From B25-G16 sp964549945 (GTDB taxonomy: Bacteria > Desulfobacterota > DSM-4660 > Desulfatiglandales > B25-G16), in contig CAZJXD010000113.1 of assembly GCA_964549945.1 (NCBI GenBank), positions 1 through 15,035 on the forward strand: a stretch of DNA of 15,035 nt. The letters run 5' to 3'. The position numbers and the translations under genes were made by a program. This document shows positions 4,983-12,961 of this stretch, piece after piece; the first letter of the stretch is position 1, and each line of letters begins with the position of its first letter. Under the pieces are notes generated by a model. It searched no databases, was not told where the DNA came from, and worked only from the letters and a program-made list of their open reading frames with translations.

Positions 4983-6874
4983 TCGGCAAGCCGTCCCATG
5001 TCCCTCAGTTCTCTTGCCGCCTGGTAAAGCCCAAGCTGCTCAAGTTTTTCCTTGGTGGGATAGCCGGTCTCCCTTTGCCATCCACGGAGTTCATAGTATT
5101 CGTCGAGCATGAAGTCCAGGTTCACCACCTGGCCCTTGGAGGCCCCGTCCGGCAGAGGTTCTTTCAGAAATCTCTCCGGGAGGCTGTCATCCTTTCTCGT
5201 CAGCCCTTCCCTCACATTGAAGGCCCTCTCCAGGTTGACAATCCTCTCGCCGATAAGGTTGACCTCGCCCTCGGTGATGCCAACCCCGGTAATGCCGTTG
5301 TAGAGCCTCGCCAGCATCCTGGTAAATGGCTGCTCCGTAGCATCCGGATGGGCAAACATGCACACCTCCAGGCAGTGCTCAAAAGCGCGTACGTCCTCAT
5401 ACCACTTGAGCATTGGCGCCTTTCCCGCCTCAGAGAGAGGGTCCAAGCCCTTAAAGCCTTTTATTTCATCCTTGTACCAATCTGCGACCCCCCTTCCGCT
5501 GTCAAAGTCCACTACGAGGTGCCGACAGTGCTCCGCCCCCCTGGAGGAGACGGCATAGCCAAGTGCCCAACCCTTTGAACCCCTGGGGTCCCTCGAGTCA
5601 ATGCTCATTGCCTTGGAACACATCACGAACTTGTCCGAACCCCCTCCGATAGCCTGTGCGGCCCTGGTTGTCCCCTCGGCCAGCAGGTCTCCTATTCCCC
5701 TTCTCCCTACGATCATTTCAATCAACTTCAAAACCGCATCGCAGTCCCCCCATGTTATCTCCAGGCCATCCAGGTCCTTTTTGCCGAGGATCCCCGCCTC
5801 AACGCACTCGATTACATAGGCGACAACTGAGGCAGCATCCTTCTCGTCAAGGCCGTAATCATTAAGCAGGGAATGGGCCTTCAGTATGAAGGCCACGTCT
5901 GCTATACCGAGGCGGGAGAAGAACTGCTGAGTAGGGATGTGGCCGTCACCTTTCACCCCGGCATAGGGACCTTCAGCGACTATGTAAAACAGATTACAGC
6001 CCACGGGGCAGGCAAAGCAGGGACGGTTCGGTTTTATGTAATATTTCTCTGCCAGAGTATCCGGGACAATCGCGCAGGGATGGAAGGTGCCCTCCCGATA
6101 GTTCTTGGTGCCCACCAAGCCGAGTTTGGCATAGATTGGTCGGGATGCAGTACCGGATCCATACCTGCGCAGTCTTTCCAGTTTCTCGGGGTTCCACTCC
6201 CGATACATCTCGTGAACCGTATCCTCCAGCAGTTGACGATCAGCTACCCTGATTCCCTTTGTGCCTCTGGCAGCCACTGCCTTGAGGTTCTTGGAGCCAC
6301 ACACAGCCCCTGTCCCGGTCCTGCCTCCGGCCCGACCACCGCTTACGATACAGGCAAACCGGACCAACTTCTCACCGCCCGGACCAATGCAGACGGTGTG
6401 AATATTGGGGTCGCCCAGCTCGGTGAGTATCATCTCCCTGGTTTGGCCGGTGGTCTTTCCCCAGAGGCCTTGGGCGTCCCTTATCTCGACCCTGTCGTCA
6501 TCTATCCAGATATATACCGGCCTCTCTGCTTTGCCTTCGATTATCAGGGCGTCATAACCGGCGTATTTCAAGCCACATCCAAAGGTTCCGCCGCAACTCG
6601 TATCACCGACGAACCCGGAAAGCGGGGACCTTGCAGTCGTGGTAAACCTGGAGCTTCCGGGGGCAGGTGTCCCGCAGGCAGGGCCGACGCTGAAGAACAG
6701 CTTGTTATCCGGCCCGAGGGGGTCCACGCCGGGCCTTATTTCGTCAAACAAGAGCTTTATATTCAGGCCTCTTCCACCCACATATTCGTGCTTCGCCTTT
6801 TCATCCAGCGGTTCTTTGCTTATCTCTCCACTTGTGAGGTTAGCCCTTAGAACCGCGCCCGTCCACCCGTACAT
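4979..6874 (-). CDS. Tungsten-type aldehyde:ferredoxin oxidoreductase (AOR family), first copy
   Basis: 631 residues, full family length. The family oxidises aldehydes to carboxylic acids, or runs in reverse, with a bis-pyranopterin tungsten centre and one [4Fe-4S] cluster, passing electrons to ferredoxin in the cytoplasm. N-terminal AOR domain with GWTGAVLRANLTSGE (3-17), YVGGRGLN (31-38) and SPLSGF (83-88); RTGTGAVCGSKNLKA (185-199) is the pterin-binding stretch. Cluster ligands are Cys286, Cys289 and Cys293 (CFACPVGC) and probably Cys505; NDYGLD (338-343) fits the DxxGLD pterin motif, while the second motif reads HCLEVC instead of DxxGLC. The start ATG has AAGGAG eight bases upstream. It follows the ferredoxin gene by 26 bases, so the two form an operon. 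Related BamB-type or acid-reducing enzymes of the same family cannot be excluded. Confidence 0.95.
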   Translation of the reverse strand: MYGWTGAVLRANLTSGEISKEPLDEKAKHEYVGGRGLNIKLLFDEIRPGVDPLGPDNKLFFSVGPACGTPAPGSSRFTTTARSPLSGFVGDTSCGGTFGCGLKYAGYDALIIEGKAERPVYIWIDDDRVEIRDAQGLWGKTTGQTREMILTELGDPNIHTVCIGPGGEKLVRFACIVSGGRAGGRTGTGAVCGSKNLKAVAARGTKGIRVADRQLLEDTVHEMYREWNPEKLERLRRYGSGTASRPIYAKLGLVGTKNYREGTFHPCAIVPDTLAEKYYIKPNRPCFACPVGCNLFYIVAEGPYAGVKGDGHIPTQQFFSRLGIADVAFILKAHSLLNDYGLDEKDAASVVAYVIECVEAGILGKKDLDGLEITWGDCDAVLKLIEMIVGRRGIGDLLAEGTTRAAQAIGGGSDKFVMCSKAMSIDSRDPRGSKGWALGYAVSSRGAEHCRHLVVDFDSGRGVADWYKDEIKGFKGLDPLSEAGKAPMLKWYEDVRAFEHCLEVCMFAHPDATEQPFTRMLARLYNGITGVGITEGEVNLIGERIVNLERAFNVREGLTRKDDSLPERFLKEPLPDGASKGQVVNLDFMLDEYYELRGWQRETGYPTKEKLEQLGLYQAARELRDMGRLAE

Positions 6875-6900
6875 TTCATACGCTCCTTAGGTTAGCTTCG

Positions 6901-7194
6901 CTACTCGATTATCGGGGCAGGAAACCTCCCCATCCTGACTTTCTTCCTGGCTAGAACAGCTTCACTCAAGGGGACAATCGCGATCGCTTTCTCGAGACAC
7001 CACTCCACGCACTTCCCACACCAATCGCATCCTGTTCTGAAAGCAGGAATGTTAATATGGAGTTCCTGGTTCCGCAGCACCTTGATAAGGGACTTTTCAG
7101 GGTTGTATTCCCCGAATTTCTCCATGGAACAGATGAGTTCGCAGACCTGGCAACCGCCGCATCTATCTGCATCTACCATGAACACCCTGTCCAT
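6901..7194 (-). CDS. 2x[4Fe-4S] ferredoxin-type electron carrier of the AOR operon
   Basis: 97 residues from the ATG at 7194; an in-frame ATG at 7230 would add 12 residues, but the purine-rich GGAAGGAAAGAGAG stretch directly before 7194 makes that start more likely. Two clusters of four cysteines are present: CGGCQVCELIC (from about residue 12) and CDWCGKCVEWC (from about residue 56), each with CxxCxxCxxxC spacing, which holds two [4Fe-4S] clusters. About 33 residues separate the motifs, so it resembles the small AorA-type subunits and HycB-like ferredoxin domains rather than a minimal clostridial ferredoxin. It lies 26 bases upstream of the AOR gene on the same strand, so it most likely takes electrons from that enzyme or forms a complex with it. 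Confidence 0.9.
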   Translation of the reverse strand: MDRVFMVDADRCGGCQVCELICSMEKFGEYNPEKSLIKVLRNQELHINIPAFRTGCDWCGKCVEWCLEKAIAIVPLSEAVLARKKVRMGRFPAPIIE

Positions 7195-7934
7195 CTCTCT
7201 TTCCTTCCATCCTTGGTAAGAGCACTGCAATAACTATGACCTCTGAGGTACAATGCCCATCCTCTCAGCATCAAGTGCCTATAGGCCCTCTCTCATTAGC
7301 TCAATGGCCATTGTATGCCTGAACCCTATTCCTTGTTGAGCGCCCCTTGCTCTTCCTCGGTAACAATTACCTTACTTTCCCGCTTTCATTTCTCGATCAA
7401 CCGCTACGCCGCTGTTTGCAGGAAGTTGATAATCCTAAAAAAGCGAGGCCCATGAGATGCTAACAATAGATCCCCGTCTCCTCGCTCGGCCTACCAGGGT
7501 GAATCGGAGGGATTTATTTCCTGAAGAAGAAACTCACTCGCTTTTTGTGGGGCGAAGTATAGGGAACGTGTCAATGTGTGTCAACGAAAAATAAGGGTCG
7601 GGATCAGCCTTTCACGGGCTGCCGCTCAAAGCATTCTTGCAGCAGGGCATGCATCGATGCGAGGATTCGAATACGATGAAGGCTTTAAGAACTCAACGAA
7701 GCGGGCCGCCAGGGCAAGTTCCCTCAAAAACCAAAATAGAGCGGGCCATATCAAATAAGGTGGAATAAGGATCCAGGTTTTTCTTGATGTCTTTATAAGA
7801 TTGTGCATTAAATATGCTTCATTTAACTACCTATATTGCAACAGGTTATGCGGTTTTGAGATGAACAATACCAAGAATGGAACCGACAACGAGATCGCCT
7901 GATCTAGCGTGTGCGGTTGAGGAGATGACCAGGG
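7195..7934. other. Long divergent intergenic region between the ferredoxin-AOR operon and the carboxyltransferase
   Basis: About 740 bases with no convincing gene. On the minus strand, 7234-7340 shows a broken frame (GFRHTMAIELMREG, a stop, then LDAERMGIVPQRS) that looks like decayed coding sequence. A set of competing inverted repeats lies at 7437-7546 (separate entry). The part from 7570 to 7760 has an open plus-strand frame of 60 codons without a recognisable motif or ribosome binding site. The last 150 bases are AT-rich and should contain the carboxyltransferase promoter, but no clear -35/-10 pair stands out. Confidence 0.5.
7437..7546. promoter_or_regulatory. Overlapping inverted repeats, possible terminator or attenuator
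   Basis: AAAAAAGCGAGG (7437-7448) can pair with CCTCGC (7480-7485) or, over ten bases, with CTCGCTTTTT (7537-7546). On the minus strand the inner pairing gives GCGAGG, a structured loop, and CCTCGC followed at once by six T, the form of an intrinsic terminator. On the plus strand the outer pairing also ends in a T-run. The two pairings exclude each other because they share the GCGAGG segment. It lies about 240-350 bases upstream of the ferredoxin-AOR start. No known riboswitch consensus was recognised. Confidence 0.4.
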
Positions 7935-9380
7935 ATGAAAGAAATCACCTTTGTGGATACCACATTGCGAGATGCCCATCAGAGCTTATGGAACGGACAG
8001 ATGACCACATCAATGATGCTCCCCATTGCACCGGTCATGGATGAAGTGGGATTTGAATCCATGGATTTTATGGCGCTGATTAGCATGGAATGGTGCATCC
8101 GGCAGCAGAAGGAAAATCCATGGGACAGGGTGCGTCTTATTGCCAAGGCCATGCCGCATACCCCGTTAATCGTTGGCGGTGTGCTTCGAAACTTTGGCAG
8201 TATCCCGGATTCCGTCACGGAATTTTGGACAAAGAAGATCGCGCAAGCCGGTGCGCGGAGAATCCGAATCAATGACCCCTGTCATGATATCAAGCAGATC
8301 ATCAAGGCCATAAAATGGGCGAAAGATGCTGGGCTGAAGACCATGGTCGCGCTAATCTATTCTTACAGCCCCGTGCATACCGACGAATATTATGCCAAAA
8401 AGGCGCTGGAAATAGCGGAAGCCGGGGCCGAAAGAATGTTTATTAAGGACGTGGACGGCCTCTTGACTCCCGAACGAACTCAAACCCTTGTGCCAGCGAT
8501 CTTGAAGAACATCGATGGGATTCCTTTGGAAATCCACGGACATTGCACCACAGGCCTTGCGCCTTTGTGTTATCTGGAGGCGATTAAGAAGGGGGTCTGC
8601 ACCGTTCATACCGCAATATCCCCGCTTGCGAATGGCCCCTCGCAGCCATCGACCGAGAATATCATGAAAAACGCACGGCGTTTGGGGTTTTCCGCACATC
8701 TCGAGGAGAAACCACTCAAGGCCATGGCCGACCATTTTCGTTACATTGCGATGAGAGAGGGTTTTCCATTGGGTTCACCGGTAGAATACGACCTGTTTCA
8801 GTACGAGCACCAGGTCCCGGGGGGCATGATGGAAAACTACAAAGCGGAACTCCTAAAGAGAGGACTTGAACACCGGTTGGACGAATTGCTCGCGGAGATT
8901 GCGCGTATCCGGAAGGAACTCGGGTATCCTATCATGGTTACCCCCCTTTCTCAGTATGTGGGTGCCCAGGCTATATTGAATCATACCGCAGGGGAGAGAT
9001 ACAAGGTTGTCACCGATGAGATCATACAATATGTGCTGGGTCATTACGGCGAGCTCGCCGCTCCAGTGGATAGAGAGGTGCGGGATAAGATCATGCGACT
9101 CCCCAGGACCAAAGAGCTATTGAGCTGGGAGCCGCCGGAGAAATCGATAGAGGAACTCCGCCGGGAATTCGGGCCCGAACTCCCAGATCAAGAATTCTTG
9201 CTCCGCGTCTTGACCACGAATCAACAGGCGGTAGATGAGGTATTAGCCGCCGGACAAATGGATTATGAGTACCCGAAGGGGGAAAAGCCGGTCTTGGCAC
9301 TGATCCGCGAGTTGACTAAGCGCAAGAACTCGGCATTTATCCATATCAAAAAAGGAGATTTCTCCCTGACGCTGCGATGA
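7935..9380 (+). CDS. PycB/OadA-type carboxyltransferase, divergent, without biotinyl domain
   Basis: 481 residues. The family transfers CO2 between carboxybiotin and a 2-oxo acid (pyruvate carboxylase subunit B, oxaloacetate decarboxylase alpha, transcarboxylase 5S). HMGL-like TIM barrel at about 1-280 with DTTLRDAHQSLW (8-19), FIKDVDGLLTPE (169-180; Lys171 is the carbamylated metal ligand) and HGHCTTGLAP (201-210; His201 and His203 are metal ligands). The C-terminal PYC_OADA domain starts near 285 with QVPGGMMENY (293-302). The chain ends with no AMKM biotin site, so a separate carrier protein is needed; none is in the window. Segments that are normally near-invariant are altered: the EVWGGATF region reads MDFMALISMEW (43-53) and the RGQN region reads GGVLRN (81-86). 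The substrate may thus not be pyruvate. Start ATG 7935 follows a GAGGAG stretch (7919-7924). Confidence 0.88.
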   Translation: MKEITFVDTTLRDAHQSLWNGQMTTSMMLPIAPVMDEVGFESMDFMALISMEWCIRQQKENPWDRVRLIAKAMPHTPLIVGGVLRNFGSIPDSVTEFWTKKIAQAGARRIRINDPCHDIKQIIKAIKWAKDAGLKTMVALIYSYSPVHTDEYYAKKALEIAEAGAERMFIKDVDGLLTPERTQTLVPAILKNIDGIPLEIHGHCTTGLAPLCYLEAIKKGVCTVHTAISPLANGPSQPSTENIMKNARRLGFSAHLEEKPLKAMADHFRYIAMREGFPLGSPVEYDLFQYEHQVPGGMMENYKAELLKRGLEHRLDELLAEIARIRKELGYPIMVTPLSQYVGAQAILNHTAGERYKVVTDEIIQYVLGHYGELAAPVDREVRDKIMRLPRTKELLSWEPPEKSIEELRREFGPELPDQEFLLRVLTTNQQAVDEVLAAGQMDYEYPKGEKPVLALIRELTKRKNSAFIHIKKGDFSLTLR

Positions 9381-9529
9381 ACCGGCATCAACAAAAAGGG
9401 CTGCTGAGTAAAGTCAAAATAGGAAATAAGCGTTCATTTCTTAGTAGTCAAAACCCTGGTTACTGCCAAAGCCCTCCTCTTTGCGTCTATGGACGGCTTT
9501 TAAGCAGACAGGTGAAAGGAGAATAGTGA

Positions 9530-10489
9530 ATGGGATATAAACTTGGGCGGGGCGATCTCACCTATGAGGTCGCCGTCGATTGGACGAAGATGCCGGAGGG
9601 GTGGTCTTTTCACGAAGTGGCGGACGTCGCGGTGGACTCCGAGGATAGGGTGTACGTGTTATGTAGGGGCGAACATCCAATGATCGTGTTCGATCGCGAG
9701 GGCAACTACCTTACATCATGGGGTAAGGGGCTGTTTAGCGAGCGGCCTCATGGGGTCACCATAGGCCCTGACGATATGCTGTACTGCGTGGATGATGGCC
9801 ACCATACGGTCATGAAGACCACAATGGAGGGTGAATTGTTGATGACCTTGGGAACCGCCGGTTCGGCGGCGTCATTCCAGAGCGGGCGCCCCTTTCATCG
9901 TCCTACCAAGGTAGCGCTGGATCCGAAAACCGGTGAGATATATGTCGCCGATGGGTATGGCAACTCAAGGGTTCACAAGTACTCTCCAGACGGAAAGCTG
10001 CTTTTCTCGTGGGGGGAACCCGGCAGCGATCCCGGGGAGTTCAACCTCGTGCACAGCGTTTGTACCGATAGGGATGGCCTTGTGTATGTTGCGGACCGGG
10101 AGAACCACCGCGTTCAGGTGTTCGACTCAAAGGGCAACTACGTGACTCAATGGAAAAACATGCACCGTCCATGCGCCCTCCACATAGGCGGCAATGATGT
10201 GCAGTTGTGCTATGTGGGGGAACTCGGTCCGGTGCTTTCGACCAATAAGGATTTTCCGAATTTGGGTCCACGGATTAGCATCTATACCCTGGAGGGAGAA
10301 CTGCGTGGCCGCCTTGGCGACATAAGGCGCGGTGATAAACCCAACCAGTTTTGGGCTCCCCACGGTATTGCCACGGACTCCCGAGGGGATCTGTATATAG
10401 GGGAGGTCTCGTGGACCTCCGTGGGCCGCGCCATGGACCCGCCGAGAGAACTCAGATGCTTCCGCAAGCTGATAAAGACGGCTTTTTGA
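9530..10489 (+). CDS. Six-bladed beta-propeller protein with NHL repeats
   Basis: 319 residues without signal peptide or membrane segment, so probably cytoplasmic. About six repeats of the NHL type fill nearly the whole chain, each with a P-x-G/K-V-A/T-hydrophobic-D start, an I/VYVAD-like strand and a final xxSWG strand; clearest are YVLCRGEHPMIVFDREGNYL (42-61), IYVADGYGNSRVHKYSPDG (139-157) and VYVADRENHRVQVFDSKGNY (185-204). Such propellers occur in peptidyl-alpha-hydroxyglycine lyases, vitamin-B12-independent lyases and many scaffold or ligand-binding proteins, so the fold alone gives no reaction. It follows the carboxyltransferase by 149 bases on the same strand with its own AAAGGAG site. 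Its role in the cluster is unknown; lactonase-like or binding function is possible. Confidence 0.85.
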   Translation: MGYKLGRGDLTYEVAVDWTKMPEGWSFHEVADVAVDSEDRVYVLCRGEHPMIVFDREGNYLTSWGKGLFSERPHGVTIGPDDMLYCVDDGHHTVMKTTMEGELLMTLGTAGSAASFQSGRPFHRPTKVALDPKTGEIYVADGYGNSRVHKYSPDGKLLFSWGEPGSDPGEFNLVHSVCTDRDGLVYVADRENHRVQVFDSKGNYVTQWKNMHRPCALHIGGNDVQLCYVGELGPVLSTNKDFPNLGPRISIYTLEGELRGRLGDIRRGDKPNQFWAPHGIATDSRGDLYIGEVSWTSVGRAMDPPRELRCFRKLIKTAF

Positions 10490-10520
10490 GAATTATGGAC
10501 GATCTCACATAGGATTCACC

Positions 10521-10904
10521 CTACGCAAAGTCCATTGACTCATCATTGTGGAGATCTCGGCCCATATCGGATGAGGTGAAGGAGCATGCCATTCTCATTG
10601 TTTCTTTGCCGGTGTTTCGGATGAGGTGTTTCGCCCCTTTTGGCAGGTAGATTGCGTCTCCCTGGATGATCGAGAATATATCGTCTTCTATCTTGATCTC
10701 TCCCCGGCCGGAGAGAAGGAATATGATCTCCTCGCATTCCGTGTGGATATGCCCCGGATAGGTGGTTTCCCCTGGCAATACATCCGTTATGCGGAGGGAA
10801 ATGCCCTCTGATCCCAGCGTTTTTTCGTTCACAAGGTCCCTGATCTCCCTTCCGGTTATCCTTGAAACCGCAACATCATCGATGTTCATAATATATTTCT
10901 TCAT
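10521..10904 (-). CDS. Small single-domain cupin protein
   Basis: 127 residues from the ATG at 10904, chosen because AGAGGTG lies six bases before it; an in-frame ATG at 10958 would add 18 residues without a better site. A single conserved beta-barrel is present: motif 1 PGHIHTECEE (50-59) gives metal ligands His52, His54 and Glu58, and motif 2 GDAIYLPKGAKHLIRN (82-97) gives His93. A metal-binding cupin of this size may be a small isomerase, epimerase, dioxygenase-like enzyme or sensor; nothing points to one. It lies 185 bases downstream of the second AOR gene on the same strand, with a 7-base inverted repeat (10925-10950) between them. It converges with the NHL gene (31 bases between stop codons). 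Confidence 0.85.
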   Translation of the reverse strand: MKKYIMNIDDVAVSRITGREIRDLVNEKTLGSEGISLRITDVLPGETTYPGHIHTECEEIIFLLSGRGEIKIEDDIFSIIQGDAIYLPKGAKHLIRNTGKETMRMACSFTSSDMGRDLHNDESMDFA

Positions 10905-10924
10905 CTCCAGCACCTCTAATTTAG

Positions 10925-10950
10925 AATGACATAGTATGGTACCTGTCATT
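10925..10950. repeat. Inverted repeat upstream of the cupin gene
   Basis: AATGACA (10925-10931) and TGTCATT (10944-10950) form a perfect 7-base inverted repeat with a 12-base spacer, 20 bases upstream of the cupin start. It could be an operator. The right arm continues into TGTCATTGCGAGC, a string that is typical of dispersed repeats seen in many bacteria, so a repeat remnant is an equal possibility. Confidence 0.4.
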
Positions 10951-11089
10951 GCGAGCATATTTGGGAATCATCCTCCCGGGTTATTCCACGCCTGGGAGTC
11001 GTCAAGTATTGCTCTCGGATCGTCTTGTGCATCTCCGATTAGGGGAAATCCCGAGCTTTGCCTCCATTCATGGATTCGAGGCCCGTGTA

Positions 11090-12961
11090 TCATATGAGCC
11101 ATTCGAGATTCAGCTCGGCCAGTTTACCATTGGTAGGCCTTCCCTGGTTATCCCAGCCGGAGAGCTCGTAATAAAGCTTAATCGCATCCCGAAGCTGTTC
11201 GGGGTCAATGCGTTGACCCTTCAGGGGTCCGTTCGGCATTTTTTCATGCCAGCGGGAAATAAGCCTGTCATCCTCCGGCCCAAATCCTTCCCTGTTATTA
11301 AAGACCCTTGCCATCACATTCGACCTTTCGGATACTTTCATTATCTCGAACAAGCTGGTATCCCACCCCGTGATTGCTCGCACTGCCTCAACGAGCCCGG
11401 AGAAGGTCATAGCGTGGATAGGCACCGAACAAAAGTTGCAGATCCCATAGCAATTATTGAGTCCCCATGTCTTTTGGCCGAGGGAGAAAAACCTTACTTT
11501 CTCTGAATTTAGCTCGAGCGGTTTGATGGGCTCCAGGATGCCAAGGGGAAGGAGGCTCGGGTTGCTGCCCGCAAAGGCGGTGTCATGAGGAGTTTCAATA
11601 TGATCCGCACCGGTGGGGGACAGGGCGAAGCTCATCGCCACCCCGGTCTTCCCCCTGCCGTCATGAAGCGGCATTTCCTGACCCTTGATGTGAAAAGAGT
11701 ACCTCTCAGAGCCCTTGCCAATGAGCTCTGCCGCCTTTTTTACTCCATGTGATAATAGAGCGCCGATACCCCTGCGATGAGCAATTTCCTCGATAAGCCA
11801 GAGCATTGCATCTGCATCCCCAAAACGAAGGGATCGACCGCCAGTATCTGCTTCTGTGAGAATGCCCTCTTCATAACACTCCATTGAGAAGGCAACCACA
11901 CATCCGGTGGAAATTGTGTCCAAACCCATAAGATTGCAAATCTGGCCTGCCCTGGCCAGGGCTGGCAGGTTATCGTTATCAATGAGGGAGCCCAACGCAG
12001 CTAAGGTTTCATATTCAGGGCCTCCAAATCTCGGATCCAATGGATACGTATCGTCTTCCAAGGAAACCCGTCGTTTGCACTTGACCGAACATGCGTAGCA
12101 GGTGCCTGCCGAGTGAAAGATCGTTTGTCTATATGCATCCCAATCTATCTTATCCGCACCCGTAAATACGCCGGAACGAAAATTATGTGTAGGCAGTATC
12201 CCCGTGTCATTTAAACTTTTTACTAAACCCGTGGTCCCACAAGCGCTCAACGCGACGTTGGGCTTATGGGATTTGATGCGTGCGTTATGCCAGCGAGCGA
12301 TCTCCTTTACCCTTTTTTCATCCGCAAACTCCATGCTCCTCCGCCCACGTGCCGCGATCGCTTTGAGGTTCTTCGACCCCATGACTGCGCCCATCCCCGT
12401 CCTGCCGTTGAAATGCTCCACCCCGTTCTGCACACAGGCAAACGGGATTAACCGCTCTCCAGCAGGGCCTATAGATGCGACCCGAATCCTTCTGTCTCCC
12501 AACTCCTCGCAGATTCGCTGAAGGGTTATCCAGTTATCCTGACCCCAGAGATGACCGGCATCACGGATTTCCACCTCTCCGTTGTGAATCCAGAGATAGA
12601 CCGGTTTTTCGGCGCGGCCCCGAATGATGATCGCGTCATAGCCGGCAAATTTCAGCTCGGGTCCGAAGTATCCGCCAGCCTCAGACTCACCAAAGGCACC
12701 GGTGAGAGGTGATTTGGCGGCTACGGTATACCGGCTGAATCCGGATAAGGGAGCACCGGTGACCACACTACAGGCAAATACTAAAACATTGTTCCCTGAA
12801 AGGGGGTCGATGCCCGGCATGAGGTTCTTCAGCAAATAGTATGAGGCAAGAGAGGAACCGCCTACATAGGTTCGATACCATGCCTCGGTCGGCTCCTCAA
12901 CGTGCCATCGACCTGCGCCAAGATCCACATGTAAAATGCGTCCGTTATATCCATAGGGCAT
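11090..12961 (-). CDS. Tungsten-type aldehyde:ferredoxin oxidoreductase (AOR family), second, divergent copy
   Basis: 623 residues. It has the family architecture of the copy at 4979-6874 but is clearly a different subfamily: the N-terminus reads MPYGYNGRILHVDLGAG, the pterin-binding stretch is RTGMGAVMGSKNLKA (187-201), and large parts between 300 and 520 do not match. Cluster ligands are Cys288, Cys291 and Cys295 (CYACSVKC), the same numbers as in the Pyrococcus furiosus enzyme, plus probably Cys508 in a Cys-rich loop (NNCYGICNFC, 502-511) that holds three cysteines. MGLDTIS (345-351) corresponds to the first pterin motif. Start ATG 12961 has AAGGAG eight bases upstream. No ferredoxin gene accompanies it; the next gene downstream is the cupin. 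Substrate unknown; it likely needs a shared ferredoxin. Confidence 0.95.
   Translation of the reverse strand: MPYGYNGRILHVDLGAGRWHVEEPTEAWYRTYVGGSSLASYYLLKNLMPGIDPLSGNNVLVFACSVVTGAPLSGFSRYTVAAKSPLTGAFGESEAGGYFGPELKFAGYDAIIIRGRAEKPVYLWIHNGEVEIRDAGHLWGQDNWITLQRICEELGDRRIRVASIGPAGERLIPFACVQNGVEHFNGRTGMGAVMGSKNLKAIAARGRRSMEFADEKRVKEIARWHNARIKSHKPNVALSACGTTGLVKSLNDTGILPTHNFRSGVFTGADKIDWDAYRQTIFHSAGTCYACSVKCKRRVSLEDDTYPLDPRFGGPEYETLAALGSLIDNDNLPALARAGQICNLMGLDTISTGCVVAFSMECYEEGILTEADTGGRSLRFGDADAMLWLIEEIAHRRGIGALLSHGVKKAAELIGKGSERYSFHIKGQEMPLHDGRGKTGVAMSFALSPTGADHIETPHDTAFAGSNPSLLPLGILEPIKPLELNSEKVRFFSLGQKTWGLNNCYGICNFCSVPIHAMTFSGLVEAVRAITGWDTSLFEIMKVSERSNVMARVFNNREGFGPEDDRLISRWHEKMPNGPLKGQRIDPEQLRDAIKLYYELSGWDNQGRPTNGKLAELNLEWLI

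Noticed and set aside
5873..6850. Long plus-strand open frame of 325 codons
   Set aside because: It lies entirely opposite the first AOR gene, whose product has intact family motifs; the plus-strand translation has no recognisable motif.
7195..7560. Molybdenum/tungsten cofactor riboswitch upstream of the AOR operon
   Set aside because: Considered because such RNAs control related genes, but I could not match the conserved Moco RNA segments; only generic hairpins are seen.
7661..7675. GATTCGAATAC, resembling the T-loop of a tRNA
   Set aside because: No acceptor stem, D-arm or anticodon arm at the right distances on either strand.
7576..7758. 60-codon plus-strand frame before the carboxyltransferase
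   Set aside because: No ribosome binding site or motif; the reverse strand is equally open, typical of chance frames.
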